Source: Sanghuangporus weigelae | Taxonomy: Eukaryota; Basidiomycota; Agaricomycetes; Hymenochaetales; Hymenochaetaceae | Assembly: GCA_033182465.1 (NCBI GenBank) | Contig: CP137325.1 | Location: forward strand, 2,186,262-2,250,261 | Reading direction: 5' to 3' | DNA: 64,000 bases | In this document: positions 45,498 to 57,735 of the stretch, one piece after another | Numbering within the stretch: the stretch's first letter is position 1 | Layout of the letters: the number at the start of each line of letters is the position of its first letter | Position numbers and translations under genes: made by a program | The notes under the pieces: model-generated | The model's database searches: none | What the model was told of the DNA's origin: nothing | Seen by the model: only the letters and a program-made list of their open reading frames with translations

Positions 45498-46905
45498 ACC
45501 TGATTATGTCTCCTTTTTTAGCCTTGAGTAATTCGGTATTCCATGCTGATGGATCTGCGGTTCACAGACTTCACAGAACTGCATCTCGTGGACCCAGTCA
45601 AATTGCAGCGAGATGGTAATTATCTGGAGCGTGAACAAAAACCTAGCGTTATGCGGGAGCGAAAGACCGCCAAGTCGAGTGGCCGGTACTATCCCGAGGA
45701 CGATTGGCGGTATTGGCACTTGAAGGATCCCGGTACTCAGAAAAATCGAAACCGATGGTATTCTTCTAGAGAATTGAAGAGGTGGAATAAGCACCTTGTG
45801 TGAGAAATTGCACACAACTTACTCTTCGTGCTGTACGTTCCGAGAAGGCCATGCCGCCGAAAATGCCGAGTACTGGTGTTATTGGGTGCGTGAGGGCGCG
45901 AACTCGTGTTCTGGAGCCAAGGCTATTCGGTTACCATCGAATGGACAAGGACCGTTGACGGTACATGAGGAACCGGCTCACCTAACTCTGCGTCTTCCAT
46001 TCTCGGAATATTCCGAATGGATTGCATCTCAGTTCGACAATGTGAAAGTTGGTCGGCCACGCAGACTGCGATACCCATCAGAGGCGAGTATACGTATACT
46101 AGTACAGGATCTAATGGTTTGAGAACATCTTGATGGAGTATTTGGGTGGTGCTCAATGTCTATACCGGATTTCTCGATAGGCGTCCCAGATTTTCCATCT
46201 GTTGTAGTAGCCTTCGCCGTGCAGCAGACGTGGATAGAGTCCGTAAACAGCACGTATTTCCGACGCAGGCACTCGAGGGCAAAAGGAACACCAATATACA
46301 TGTAGAATCATTTCTGGAATTGAGGACTTCAAGAGACGATGAATTGATGGGTTTCTTTCCCAAACACGTAAGTACTTGCAGCGAGTCTTGTTCCGACTCC
46401 CAAGGAGGACATGATTGGCAAGCAAACAGTTTCAAGTTCAGCTGGTCGTAACCAGACGTTCCTCACATGACTTCTTGTACACGTGCCGTGGCGAAATCGT
46501 GTCCAGATTCGGTACTGTTGACAGGTATTCTCGTAATTATTCGACTTGAAAGCAATACTAGTCAGTTCTTGTTGAAATTTCAATCCTTCCCTTGGTAAGT
46601 CCCGTGCGATTGAACCTTCAAGCCCCTCATACTGACTTTCTTTGCGAGATCCTGCTATTTGCTGTAGCATTTAGGCTCTGTACGCTGCATGTCCGGCATG
46701 TCGGGTCAAAATGGCGGCCACTATGAGTCCATAGAACGTCGAGCTCACTCTTCATGGAACCATTCGAACAATCTGGAAACGTAGGAGACCTTGACTTAAC
46801 TATTAATTTAGAGCAGCATATATTGGATAACTGTCCTCATGGCCATCTAAACCGCTGGAGCTCACTGTGCGACCTTTAAATCTCGCTTTGTTCACGCTAT
46901 GATGG
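45498..46905. other. Intergenic, unplaced open frames
   Basis: Overlapping open frames on both strands (for example 45796-46122 plus, 46329-46670 minus) have no recognised domains. The stretch between 46000 and 46670 is open in several minus frames at once, which may indicate decayed coding DNA. Confidence 0.35.
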
Positions 46906-49075
46906 ATGACGGGAAAATATGGATCTGGATTAAATGATCTCGCTTCAGTGAGATGCCTTAGTCCTTCACCCCGAGGACCCCAAATCATTGAGCAGCCTCG
47001 CGAATTCTCTTTTGATTCAATGCAACTGCATCATGATCTCTTAGATAAACGGGCCGATGATGACCCTTCGCGTACCAGTTCGATGAACGACCTCTCAAAC
47101 TCGCTTCTAACGCAGTTCGAGAAATACGGAAATAGCGGTGATCTCAATGAGTCGATTGAGTGCTGCATTGGATCTTCGCCTTGAAGATCACCCCTTCCGT
47201 GCTTCGTCATTGAGAAATCTTTCAAATTACTTGAGAACTCGTCCCAAAGAAAAGGAGGTATGAAAGATTTGGACGACGAATCCGTCACAATGAACCGTAA
47301 AGCCCTCGCTCTTCGCTCTGAGGGCCATCCAGATCGTTCAATATCACTGAACAGCACTGCGAATTGTGTGCGCCTTCGATTTGACTACTTCGGAAAAGCC
47401 GACGATCTTGACGACTCGGGGGAGGCGATTGCGTTTGTATCGGCCCTCTCTAGCCTTCGTCCTGAAGGACATCCACTGCGCCCTTTTTTCCCAGCAATTT
47501 TGAAGATTCCCTGGGAATTCGTTTTGAAGAAAGTGGAAGAGCTACAGACTTAGACGAATTGATAGCGCTGCCCTAGCACTTCGCCTAGACTGACACCACG
47601 ATAGATTTGCTTCTCTAGTAAATTTGTCAGGCACTCTCCTCACCCGCTTTAGACGAGGAGGGAGGAGAGAGGACCTAGACGAATCGATTGCAGTAAACCG
47701 TGCCGCCATGGTTCTCTGGCTAGACAACCATCCTGGGCGTTCCAGGATCTCCTACGTAGCAGCCACCGCTATCAGCCACTGACTTGGACGCGGCATCTTT
47801 CGCCATAAACAAAGGCATGTTTCACTGAAGCTATCGAGCTTCTTGAACAGGGGAGAGCACTGCTTTGGTATCAGTTGCATGGAGTCAGGATACCCCTTGA
47901 TCAACTTTCGAAAAGATATAAAGCGCTCGCTGATACTTTTCTTAACTGTAGCCGTCGCCTTGAAGCATTCATGACTTCAATGAAGCCGCACATACCTCAT
48001 ACCAACATCAATGAAAGCTTTACGATACCAGAAAAACCTTCAGTCGACGAAGTACTATTACGCATCCGACGGCTTTCGGAGGAACAAGAAGCAATAGTTG
48101 CTAGAATTCGACGCTTGCCGGGATTCGAAAACTTTCTAGGAGTTGTGCCTTTCGAGGCATTGCAGAAAGCAACCTCAGAGGGACCAATCATCGTGATAAG
48201 CCATTGCGAGTTTCGTTCCGATGCACTCATTGTTCTCTCTCGGAAAGAGTCACCATGCGTTTGCGTTCCGCTAGATAAAGGCTGGTATTTGGAAGCCTTC
48301 GATCTGTGTAATGAGCTTCTACATGCACGCCGAGACTAGGGTGTCTACTTGGCCAAGTATGACGAGTCGCTCCGACGACTCATGAGAGTGGTGTGGGACA
48401 GAGTTGTCTCCAATGTTGTTGATAAACTTAAAGAACTCGGTATCAATGAGGGGCGTATTTTGTGATGCCTAACTTCAGTATTACCCGCGCTTCCTTTCCA
48501 TGTAGCGGGATCTTACGAGAGTCCAGGTGGCCGCATGAAATACCTGATGGACGACTATCTCTCATCATACATCTCCTCGACGATCGTGCATCTCCGGATT
48601 GCGAGCTAAAATGGCGTCAGAGGGTTCCGTGAGTGCATTTCGCCTTCCATGAGATTCTTAAGCGGGACTGCGGGAGCCTTTCACTTCTTCGTTGAAACTT
48701 AGTGGAGGAAGACTGACTCTTATTGATATTGCTCGGCTTGATCTTCCAAATGCGGAATTTGCTTTTCTTTCGGTTTATCATACTACGTAACAATGTCTCA
48801 TCTTTGCACTCGATGAATCACTTCATTTGGCAGCAGCAATCCAATTTTGCGGGTTCCGAAGTGTCGTCGGTACGATGTGGCAACTACTTGATTGAGACAG
48901 TCCTTTCCTTGCTGGATAATGATGGCTCAACTGTGAGATGACGGATTGAAATAAGAAGGCTTCTGCAGCTATTCGAGAAGCTGCACTGAGGCTGAGAGAT
49001 CGAAAAAACGAAGGTCCAGGTGGATACAAAATGGACACGATGGTAGAGGGGTGGGTTAACCTGGTACACATAAGC
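46906..49075 (+). pseudogene. TPR-CHAT protein, disabled
   Basis: The 5' half has TPR-like units in the Agaricomycete style (SMNDLSNSLLTQFEKYGN, GDLNESIE, ALRSEGHPDRSISLN, DDLDDSGEAI). Next come EAIELLEQGRALLWYQLHGVR and a helical linker. The CHAT peptidase domain follows: LPFHVAGSYE, YLMDDYLSSYISST, DESLHLAAAIQFCGFRSVVGTMW, and the end EGWVNLVHIST. Breaks include stops at 47182 and 47551, frameshifts through 47560-47830, in-frame TAG 48337-48339 and TGA 48463-48465, and a stop just before the DESLHLAAA block. The segment FLSVYHTT corresponds to FLSACHTA of intact proteins, so the catalytic Cys position is Tyr. CHAT-TPR proteins are caspase-like; fungal roles are not settled. Confidence 0.8.
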
Positions 49076-49080
49076 ACTTG

Positions 49081-49759
49081 AGAGATTCGAACTATTATAT
49101 TATGCCATCACATATCGTCCTTCAAAGAGCGCTATGTTGTCTTCGAACCTAGTAGTGGGTAGCCTATGCCTAGGAAACATCAGATCTGTCCTTTGATCAG
49201 AATACTTTATCAACAGCATTTTTTTGCGCGAGCTCCGATGTGAATGAGAATGTGTTGCACTCTTATATTACAATGATTTTGCTATGCAGCCCTTGTCACG
49301 GGCTTGTCATTGAAGAAACTCTGTCGGTCATTCAGCTGCCACTAGGAGTACCTCTCGAAGGAAAAGATTAATCTTGGATCACTTTTACTATATCCCTTCT
49401 CAACTACCCTCTCTCCAGTAGGTTCGAACACTGCATGCCTGTCTACTCTCACAACAGGATCATTTATCTTCAGCCCGGAAGTATGACTGTGAGAATTTAG
49501 ATTGTCTAATATGACTTCATTTTCGATTGAGTTCAAAGAACTCATCAGAACATGAGGCAATCTCAAAATGTTAAAATATAGCAGAAGATTGCTTCAGTCA
49601 ACCAAGAATAAGCGGCATTGGGTAATGATGAGAGACGAAAAAAACGAGTATGTAATTGTCATGGTCTCTAATAATGAACATACCAAAAAGAAGGACCGAT
49701 GGTAGTGCATGCAAATATGTGCTTCGGTACAGAGCCTAACCCATCACACGAAATTAAAT
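49081..49759. other. Intergenic
   Basis: No gene recognised. A minus open frame at 49342-49566 has no motif. Confidence 0.4.
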
Positions 49760-50830
49760 CTACAGAAGAGGATCGACTTGTTGGCAGTTGATACCAATAT
49801 CTTGACTCTACGTTTATGGTCGTGCCAAATTCTTATCATTCAAGGACTTGATATGACGAAGTGAACTACATACCGGAACAACAAGGGTGCAACAGAGCGT
49901 GGATTCTGTGCAACCGAGACCCAAGATCTAAATTACCCAAACATCGAGATCCATGTCATGTGCATAGTGAAAGCCGAAAGACAAACGGTTTCGTGGCAGT
50001 CAAAAGCTATCAGGGTACCCAGACCGGGAAGAGGAATGCCCAGATCATCGAGTATGGGCGTAAGGATACCAGAGACCGCGGAGAACTAGAGCAAATAATA
50101 AAGTATGTCAGAAAACGGATAAAAATGCAGGGAGAAAACAAATTAAACTAACAGGCTCGAATTCCTGACAGCACTGAACCGGCTGTAGCATCAACGTGCA
50201 TTCGAGGGGAGAAATTCCGGACTGCCTCGGAGCCAACTCCACTGTGGCATCAGGTACTGAGGAGGAAATGGCCGAGGCGTAAGCAGCACTGCTTGCAATA
50301 GCGAGTAACGCAACAGAAGCGACGAGGGAAGGAGGGCGCATATTTCGGAACTAGGAGAGGTCAAGTCCGCTCATCGGGAAAAGGAGTTCATGGGACTTTA
50401 ATATACTCGTAGCTCGAGCTTCGGAGCACATGGACTGTCGAAGTACCTCGACGGAACGACGATCCTTTCCAAAGAGGTGAATCACGGTGAATCTTCCGGT
50501 TGATCAATTGTAGCCAATAACCAAAGTAGAGCAAATGAAGAAGCTATGAATCGACTAAAGTGCTTTGCTGTGAGCTTCCTTATCTGTTTTGTGATCTCGG
50601 CTTCCCAGGGTCGAATAGCCGGATTCACCGGACGTCACTTCGAGCACTACTTCTTCCGTCAACTTTGAACTACAGTTATCAGGCACGCGTGCAGGTGACT
50701 GCAGGGCTGAAGGTTTTTTGTTGTATTCCAATGAAAGCTTGGACGACCGATGAGTAATTGAAGGTCGGGCTTGAAGAAATGAAGATCAACCAGGTTTCAA
50801 GCATGAAAAAATCAGTTGAACCGTACCTCT
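49740..50830. repeat. Segmental tandem duplication, left copy
   Basis: This unit, about 1.1 kb, aligns by eye with 51310-52440. Besides the hydrophobin gene it shares promoter blocks such as CCTCGACGGAACGACGATCC (near 50448 and 52044), the AATAGCCGG region, and a TATCAGGCACGC segment further out. The copies are clearly diverged, with indels. Confidence 0.75.
49760..50341 (-). CDS. Class I hydrophobin (copy 1)
   Basis: Four exons: 50153-50341, 49987-50085, 49874-49927 and 49760-49807, giving 129 aa. The signal peptide starts MRPPSLVASVALLAIASSA. Eight Cys follow the hydrophobin order C-X8-CC-X34-C-X8-C-X5-CC-X12-C-X7. Key segments are LECTLMLQ, VQCCQ, PILDDLGIPLPGLGTL, GLGCTESTLCC and GINCQQVD. 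Class I fits the spacing, although C1-C2 is slightly long. It is a secreted amphipathic protein that self-assembles on hyphal surfaces. All introns sit in phase 0 and match those of copy 2 exactly. A TATATTAAAG-type element lies ~60 bp upstream on the minus strand. Confidence 0.9.
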
Positions 50831-51309
50831 CACATATTCCCGGCCCGGTCGGAGAGTCGGACGCTATGTAGACACTAAATGGAATGGTACCTTGGTCTTG
50901 TGCTTTGCACAGAAGTTGTGGTTTGCGGCTTGCTACCATAAATTTCTGTTCTCGCAAAGCCTCGACTTGCTGCGCCCAGTAACTTCAAATTCGCAACGCG
51001 GTCACATGTCGGTGTTCACCAACGAGGACAGTGTTGATTCAATGATTGGACCACTGCCTATTCTGAACTATACTCGAACGGTATCTTCTCGGTCATGCAA
51101 TCACAAAGTTTAGGACCCCGTGTACTGTTTTCAAGGTTTTGAAGTGAGATAAATCCTCCATATACGATATCTTACGGAGCCTTAGGTTTGAAGCGTAGTC
51201 GGGACCGATGGATACCAGTCGTGCTTAATGTTTTGCGTCCAGGATGGAATCGTGATCAGAAAAGGCGTTCGGAAGTACTTGCAAATACGTGGTTCTGCGC
51301 AGAAGGTGC
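50831..51309. other. Spacer between duplicated units
   Basis: No gene. It contains only short motif-free open frames and separates the two hydrophobin-bearing units. Confidence 0.4.
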
Positions 51310-52440
51310 ACCTATCATACAGAAAACGTTCCTACAGAAGAGAATCAACCGGTTCGCAGCCGACACCGATGTTCGCACTCTAGTTTAACGCCATACCAGT
51401 TGAGCATTATCAAGGATTTGATGTGACATTAAAAGATCACATACTGGGATAACAGTCGGGCAACATAGCGTGGATTCTGTGCAGCCAAGACCCAAGACCT
51501 AAAATCATCAAAATGTCGAGATAAATGTCATGTACCATATATATTGGAGGCCGAATGACAAACGGTAGAGCTACAATCAAAAGCTACCAGAGTGCCCAGA
51601 CCGGGAAGAGGAATGCCCAGGGCATCAAGTATGGGCTCAATGATACTTGCGAGCGCGGAGAGCTATGGAGAATGGAGAAAAGTACGTCAACAGACGGATG
51701 AAATAAATAGAACAAAAATAACTAACAAGTCCGAGTGTCTGACAGCACTCAACCTGTGATCCTTGCAATATGCATTCTAGGGCAGAGATTCCGGATTGCC
51801 TCGGGGCCAACTTCATCGTGGCGTTAGGAACAGGGGAGGAAATGACTGAGGCGCGAGTAGCACTGTTTGCAGTAGAGAGTAACGCAACAGAAACAATGAG
51901 TGACGAATGGCGCATACTCGGGGTACTTAGAGAGATCAAGTCTGCTCGCCGAAAAAAGGAAGAGCTCACGAAGCTCTTATACGCGATACAGGTTGTGGAA
52001 GGAATGCCAAGGGGAACTTCGGGGCTCATAAATAGACTAATTGCCTCGACGGAACGACGATCCTTTCGAAAGAGGCAATTTGCAGTGAATTGTCTAGATG
52101 ATCACGAGTAGCCAAACATCCAAAGCGAGGTTAGCTTGCATGATAATGCAGATATAGGAGCTATGAACCCGGCTAAACTGCTTTGCTGTGAAGGTTCCTT
52201 GTCTGTTTGTGGTGTGGATCTCCCAGGATTGAATAGCCGGTCCAGCCGGGTGCCACCTTGAACGATGGAGGCACTAATTCTTCCGTCGTCAATCATGATG
52301 TGTCAAGCTATATCAGGCACGCATACGAGTGACATTACGGCTGAAAGTCCCTTGCCGCATCCCGATGATAGCTAGGATGCTTGATGGGTAGCTACGAATC
52401 GGAGATGAGAGACGAAGATTAACCTAATTTGAGGGCAGGA
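51310..52440. repeat. Segmental tandem duplication, right copy
   Basis: Partner of 49740-50830 in the same orientation, containing hydrophobin copy 2 and its promoter. See the left copy for shared blocks. Confidence 0.75.
51332..51915 (-). CDS. Class I hydrophobin (copy 2)
   Basis: Four exons: 51727-51915, 51564-51662, 51445-51498 and 51332-51379, giving 129 aa. Exon lengths (189, 99, 54, 48 nt) are identical to copy 1. The signal peptide starts MRHSSLIVSVALL. Cys spacing is C-X8-CC-X34-C-X8-C-X5-CC-X12-C-X7, the same as copy 1. Segments include LECILQGSQVECC, PILDALGIPLPGLGTL, DCSSTVLGLGCTESTLCC and GVGCEPVD. It retains CSST-VLGLG, closest to the canonical CSPI-TVIGVG segment of hydrophobins, whereas copy 1 reads CHET. 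Secreted, forms hydrophobic surface films. Both genes appear functional. Confidence 0.9.
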
Positions 52441-53362
52441 ACAAGTAAACTGTACTTCTCAGATTTTCCAGTCCGGTTGAGGGTCTGGAAGCATTTAATT
52501 GTTGGGATTTGGCATAGCAACTATGGCTTGCGTCGATTATCACGTCCTGTTTACCGAGAGATAAAGTTTGAGACCGAGTCCCGGCAGGCCGATCTCACGC
52601 GGGATTCCGATGGATGTTATAAATATGTACATGTATATTCGGAGGAAGTATAGGCTGTGCCCGAGATATGGAGGATGCAAGTCTCGGGGAATGCGGGCAG
52701 GCGATGGTGTTCATACGCGGCGGTCGATGATGATGATGGTAGGAGGACAGGTGATGGCCCGAGAGAGACGCGACTCAGAGTTGTCACATGACCGTGTTCA
52801 TCACACGAGGCCGGTGTTGATCAAAAATACAAGAGCATCAGAGTGCAGTCCACCGCGTCTTGTTCTCTTTTCATCCTTTTTGTTGGCCTTTTTCCGCTCT
52901 TTTTCTTGAATATTCTGTACGTTCTTGTTTTCTTCTGCGATACATATTACGCCTTTCCACCTTTCTCTCAATTGTTTGGTGCAAATTGGGCCCGGGGCCG
53001 TCGCAGGTTGGCCTCAAGCTGGCCTCGGTGCGTCCTATTTCAGCGTGCGCATCAACGGTGGGCGGTGGTCGTGGCACGCCCTGTCTTTTTCCTCGGTGCG
53101 TCTTTCCTTCTCAGTTCTCACTCTACACTCTGTTTGATTGACGACAGACGACCCGTAGGCGCCTCAGGTTGAACGCATCCCAAGGCTTCGTCCTACCCCA
53201 TACGGTCACTTGTCCGGTTAGAACGGTGGAAACTGACTTTTGGGTGGTCCGTAGAGTTGCTCGCATCCGGCGAAATAAAATCCATACCGAGCGACGCAGC
53301 GAAGCGTCTTGCATTCTCTTACGGGTCCGCACGAAACATCCGAGCTGCACACCTCTTTCGCT
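52441..53362. other. Intergenic / 5' flank
   Basis: Promoter and possible leader of the next gene. A pyrimidine-rich stretch at 52850-53130 gives overlapping open frames on both strands but no recognisable protein. Confidence 0.35.
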
Positions 53363-55665
53363 ATGCCTTCCTTGCTTGGTCGCTTTCGTTTCAGGAGTAA
53401 TTCGACCTCCGGAGCTCTGAAAACTGTGCAGAGATCAAATGATGCTGATGGGAAAGGCAACAGCAATGCCGTGCGCGTGGTTAACAAAGTAGAACACTAT
53501 ATGCAGCGTCGTTGAGCCTACTCTAACAATGTGAACCTTTTTTATATTCAGGGATCAAAACTGTCAGCGAAACTTGCCTCCTCTAACTCACGCTTACGTT
53601 CTTGGCTCTCGCTTAATCGTTCCCGCAAGCAGAACGGACCAAATCAACGATCGGATCGCCCGCCAACGCCGACACCTCACCTAGCTCTGACATCGAAAGA
53701 TGCAGGGCCAAGAACACTGAAGCGTGTCCGCCCTCCGTCTGTCGATACAGAAACCGTACTCGATGAGATTGTGGAGGGTAAGAAGAAAGGGGACAATAAA
53801 TCAAGCAGTGCTGATTCCGACGAGGGAGGAGGCAGTCTGACCAGGGATGAACGCATCCAGCTTGAGAGTTACGCTAACGGAGTGCGTGGACTGATAGCGG
53901 AGCTCAAAAATGCGGACAAGGAGATGCGCTCAACGGTTAGTTCCGGAAGATATGGAGTAATGTAAAGATAGTTCGACTGATACCTTCCCTAGCCGCCCAT
54001 GACTACCGAAGATGGTACACCGCTTTCACCAATATCAGAAGCTGATGAGCTCGAAGACGTACCCGATTTACATCAAGAATTTGTACAGCGGTCCGTCTAC
54101 CGCATTCCTTCAGACGACTCAGTTACGGAACTCGACTATGGAGAGCTGCTCGACCCTTCTCAGTTTGATGATGACGAGAAACATAGTGACGAGGATATCT
54201 CGCCGGTATGGAATCCTGATGTGACAGACTTGGTTGAAACAATGGTGTCTGACCATCGTGAGAAGAGTCTTCCTGCTACCCCTTCTGCGCCAGAACCAAA
54301 TACTCTGAAAGAGGAAGGAAGAGTTGACGATGATAGCATTGAACATGAGCTGGCACGGGACGAGGAGAGTGGCCTTGAAGCTAAGATACAGGATGAGTCC
54401 GAGGCCGAAGATGAACTTGAATACTTCTCTGCTCAGTCTATTCCTACGTCTTTAGGAGAGGTAACGGCTGCGGATGGGATAACGCCTGGGCCCAGTGAGT
54501 ATTCACTGCTCCTATGTATCCTTCTGTTCGCTGATCCACCTTTTGGTTTACGTAGGTCTTCACCTCCAGGGGCTTTCCCTTTCCACTGCTTCATCCTCAG
54601 ACTCGTTCGACTTCTTCGACTCTTCTGATGACAATGAAGAGACAATTGAGGATGTAACAACGTCGTCCAGAACTCCTCGTCCGTCACCACGCCGACGTCT
54701 TCCAACGCAAACGCACCCTATGTTTCGTCCGGATACGATTGACGGTCTTGCAAGCCCTGGATTGCAGCGACAACGCGCTACCACTCTTCCTGTAGGAAGA
54801 GAACGTTCTTTGCCAGCACTACCTCGACTCTCGATCCCGAAGCTCGTTGGAGACGAGCCGTTGACTGAGGAGACCAAAAGCCCTGGCGAGCTTATGGTAC
54901 GGCATCTTCGATTTCAACTTTTGAATGTTTTTGACAGAGCAGAAACAGCGTACTGTCGCACGGCTGCAGCGCGAAAAGACAAGGCTCGAGAAAGCATTGG
55001 CAACCGCAAACAACAAGATCGAGCAACAAGATGTAAGCCTTCATAAAATCATCAATCGATTGAGTCTAACGAGCGAGGGGAAAATAATTCAGGGTTATAT
55101 TATCGCCTTGGAAGCTCAAATCTCCAAATTGCACGTCGCTTTGGTACGATTTGCTCGGGGTGACGCACAAGCCCTGACTTCAGCGGTGAACCAGGAACAT
55201 ATACCAGTTGTTGTTCGCGCTCCTGAAGAGCCTGCTAAGGCGGAAGGTAGCGATGAACACAAGTCAAGTGCTGGGACAGCCTCAACGACAGGCTTGATAA
55301 CTCCCGATTCCTCCGTTGCATCGAGAGGAGGATTGGACACGCTTTCAACTCCACCCACTACTCCTGATAGGCGAGCTGCAGCTGCACTATCGGAAGGTGC
55401 TAGTGCTGGTAACGACGGGCAGGATAGGCGAGGCAAGGACCTATCGTGTGCGCTAAAGCCTGCTCAGGGACTCATTAGGAGGAATAGTGCCGCTGCTGCA
55501 AGTGCTTCGAGCGATTTGGTAGTTGGACGACCTCAGGTTAGCCTTTTTCAATAAGGCGGAATACCCAGAAAGTATTTCTCAATATATCTCGCTTGATTCT
55601 AGGTTAAGCGCCAGGGAGGATCTGAGGATCTCAAGTCACTGACTGAATCACCGCCGTTGCCATGA
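53363..55665 (+). CDS. Acidic Ser-rich protein with a coiled coil, unknown function
   Basis: Seven exons: 53363-53476, 53552-53935, 53993-54494, 54556-54896, 54940-55032, 55093-55536 and 55603-55665, giving 646 aa. The protein begins MPSLLGRFRFRSNS and is largely disordered: basic Ser/Pro-rich early, acidic from about residue 130 to 400 (DESEAEDELEYFSAQ, SSDDNEETIEDV). A coiled coil follows at ~455-490 (TVARLQREKTRLEKALATANNKIEQQ), then a Ser/Ala/Pro-rich tail with TPDSS and STPPTTPDR phospho-site-like motifs. Exon 5 uses an acceptor ending GAG (ACAGAG) to hold the frame. No family is recognised; a scaffold or cytoskeletal adaptor is possible but unproven. Confidence 0.7.
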
Positions 55666-56549
55666 TTAACTTATTTATTGTCGCCATATCTCATGTTGAC
55701 TCATGGAGTGGCGCGGACGAGCAACTAACACGCTTTCGAGGTCTGTCATTCCCTCTACTCCTGGAACACAAGTGCTAACGCAACCTGGTGCTATAGGCAG
55801 GGTCGGTAGAAAAGGTGCTCCTTGACTTACACGTACTCTCGCTCTTCGCAGTAGACGACGTGGTCGTTTCAATGCTGAATTGAGTGATTGATGCCGAGGT
55901 TGACATCAAGCTGATGCAGACTTTGTCCCTTCCTCTCCTCTTCTCGGAGGTGCCGCCGAGCGGTGCCCGACACATGAGTTATTATGGTGTCCGCTACTTT
56001 CTCGTCACGAACATGGCATTCCTGCAGTTGACCGGGCAGTGAAATTACATTGTTCCTCCTTCCTTTCCTGCTCTCCAATGCCACTTCGAACGATCTCAAT
56101 CAAACTCTTGCATTTGTACTCTATTTTCTGCATTGCATTTTCAACTCGGTCACTCAGACACGCACGACTTATTCTCATTTAATGTTATTCCCATTTGCCT
56201 GTGATGTTGTCCATTTCTACCCAAACACTTGGAACTAAAACATCTTGACATGTCTTCACGACTTACTTGAACATCATCCCATGTACGATGCATTATGGAG
56301 TATGAATAGTGTATCACTAATGACCGTGATGTTGCGACGAAATGCGATCGTACTGCTTGAGCAGCTTTATGCTTCATCAAACAGTGCGCATCTCTTCAAA
56401 TTTACTGTTACAATCTCTATCGACGTTATTGATTCTTTCTCTACATGAATGCTGTACGTTATACTTGAGATATAATATACAGTGATTATAGGGAAAGCAC
56501 AACAAGGGAAAGACGGTCGGCGAAAATGAATCTCAGAAAGGATATCTGA
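55666..56549. other. Intergenic
   Basis: No gene recognised. Small minus open frames at 55675-56099 lack motifs. Confidence 0.4.
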
Positions 56550-57735
56550 GGCTAATCATTCGCCCGCACATCTCCAAGAAATTTGGATAGGAAATGGATA
56601 TCGCGCTCCTTCATCAATAAGGACGTACGGTTTTGCTCCAGGAGCCCAGGGAAAGCCATCAAAGATATTCAGCGCATCAGGATAATGCGCCTCACCATGT
56701 TTTCCACTCCCGTCGAAGTCAGCAACATATTCCCTTCTAAATTTGAGAGTCGAAATCTCCATGCGCAGCATCCCGCTGGCGGAACAACCTCTTCAAGTCG
56801 TCATACGCCGTGGATGGGAGTGGCAAATTGTATCACGCAGCGATTGCGCAGTCTCGCCATCAGTATAGTCCATGGCAATCATCTTGAGGCCCCTAGCCAT
56901 GTTGCCGCAGAAATGCAGGGCTGGCACAAGGCTTTCGGCGGCTAGGATCACATGAGCAGTTTCAATATATTGGTGCGCAAGTTTCACAAAAACATCCCGT
57001 CATTGGATTTCGCGAAACATTTTGGAGGGACGTTCTTCTTCTTCGAAAAGACATCCTTCAAAGCGCAGCGCAGATCAGGTGCATCTCCAACGAAACGGGG
57101 CTGCGGCATCGGTGCATTCCCAGTGTTGAGATAGTCTCTTTCAGAATGAATCTTCAACTGATTCAGGGTATTGGCGATTGCTTTAAAGATATGCGCGATA
57201 CTGTCGATCTGTTCTTTTCTATGCTCATATGACGTCCACCTCCAAGAATGATGCATTCTGTGAATCAATCCACGATGAACTCACGGGCGAAGACGGCGCC
57301 AAAGATGCAGAGTAACGAACCCACAAGCGAAATAAGCACGCACTGGGAGCAAGTTATCCTAAGGATCTGTTTATTCTAAAGCAAGTTAGAAGAGTGTATC
57401 TGAACAAACAAAAGGCGTACCTTCGGCATCAGCTTTCTCCAACAACATGCACCAGTATGGCGCCATCCAGTTCGGGACCTTCTATTGCAGAACTCTCGTG
57501 ACTTTATGTGTCTCAGAAGGTTCTCGTATTCCTGGTCCGTAGAGTTCCGAAGACTCATGAATGGAGGTATGAGTCCTATATGCTTGTTGCTCGGATTTCT
57601 GATTGCAATCCACCCAACATGCCACTATATATTGAGACGACGTGTCCAGTTCGTTCATAAGCAATTCCCGTGTATATCGGAAACGTTTTTTGCTGCCCCG
57701 GGATTTTTTCAGCCGATGACGGGACAGCAGCCTAT
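56550..57735 (-). pseudogene. Crinkler/kinase-like gene, disabled
   Basis: Reading leftwards from 57735: FRYTRELLMNELDTSSQYIVACW, YGPGIREPSETHKVTRVLQ, then in-frame TAG (57482-57484), then KVPNWMAPYWCMLLEKADAEG and a donor. The next exon reads AYFACGFVTLHLWRRLRP with a TGA at 57281-57283. A 1-nt frame change near 56990-57000 precedes VFVKLAHQYIETAHVILAAE, LHFCGNMARGLKMIAMDY, a HGD-like remnant, and ADFDGSGKHGEAHYPDALN. The last segments match the kinase-like domain (FDWAGK.GE..YP pattern) common in Agaricomycete Crinkler-type proteins. At least two stops and two frameshifts show it is not functional. The family assignment is by pattern memory and is moderate. Confidence 0.62.
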
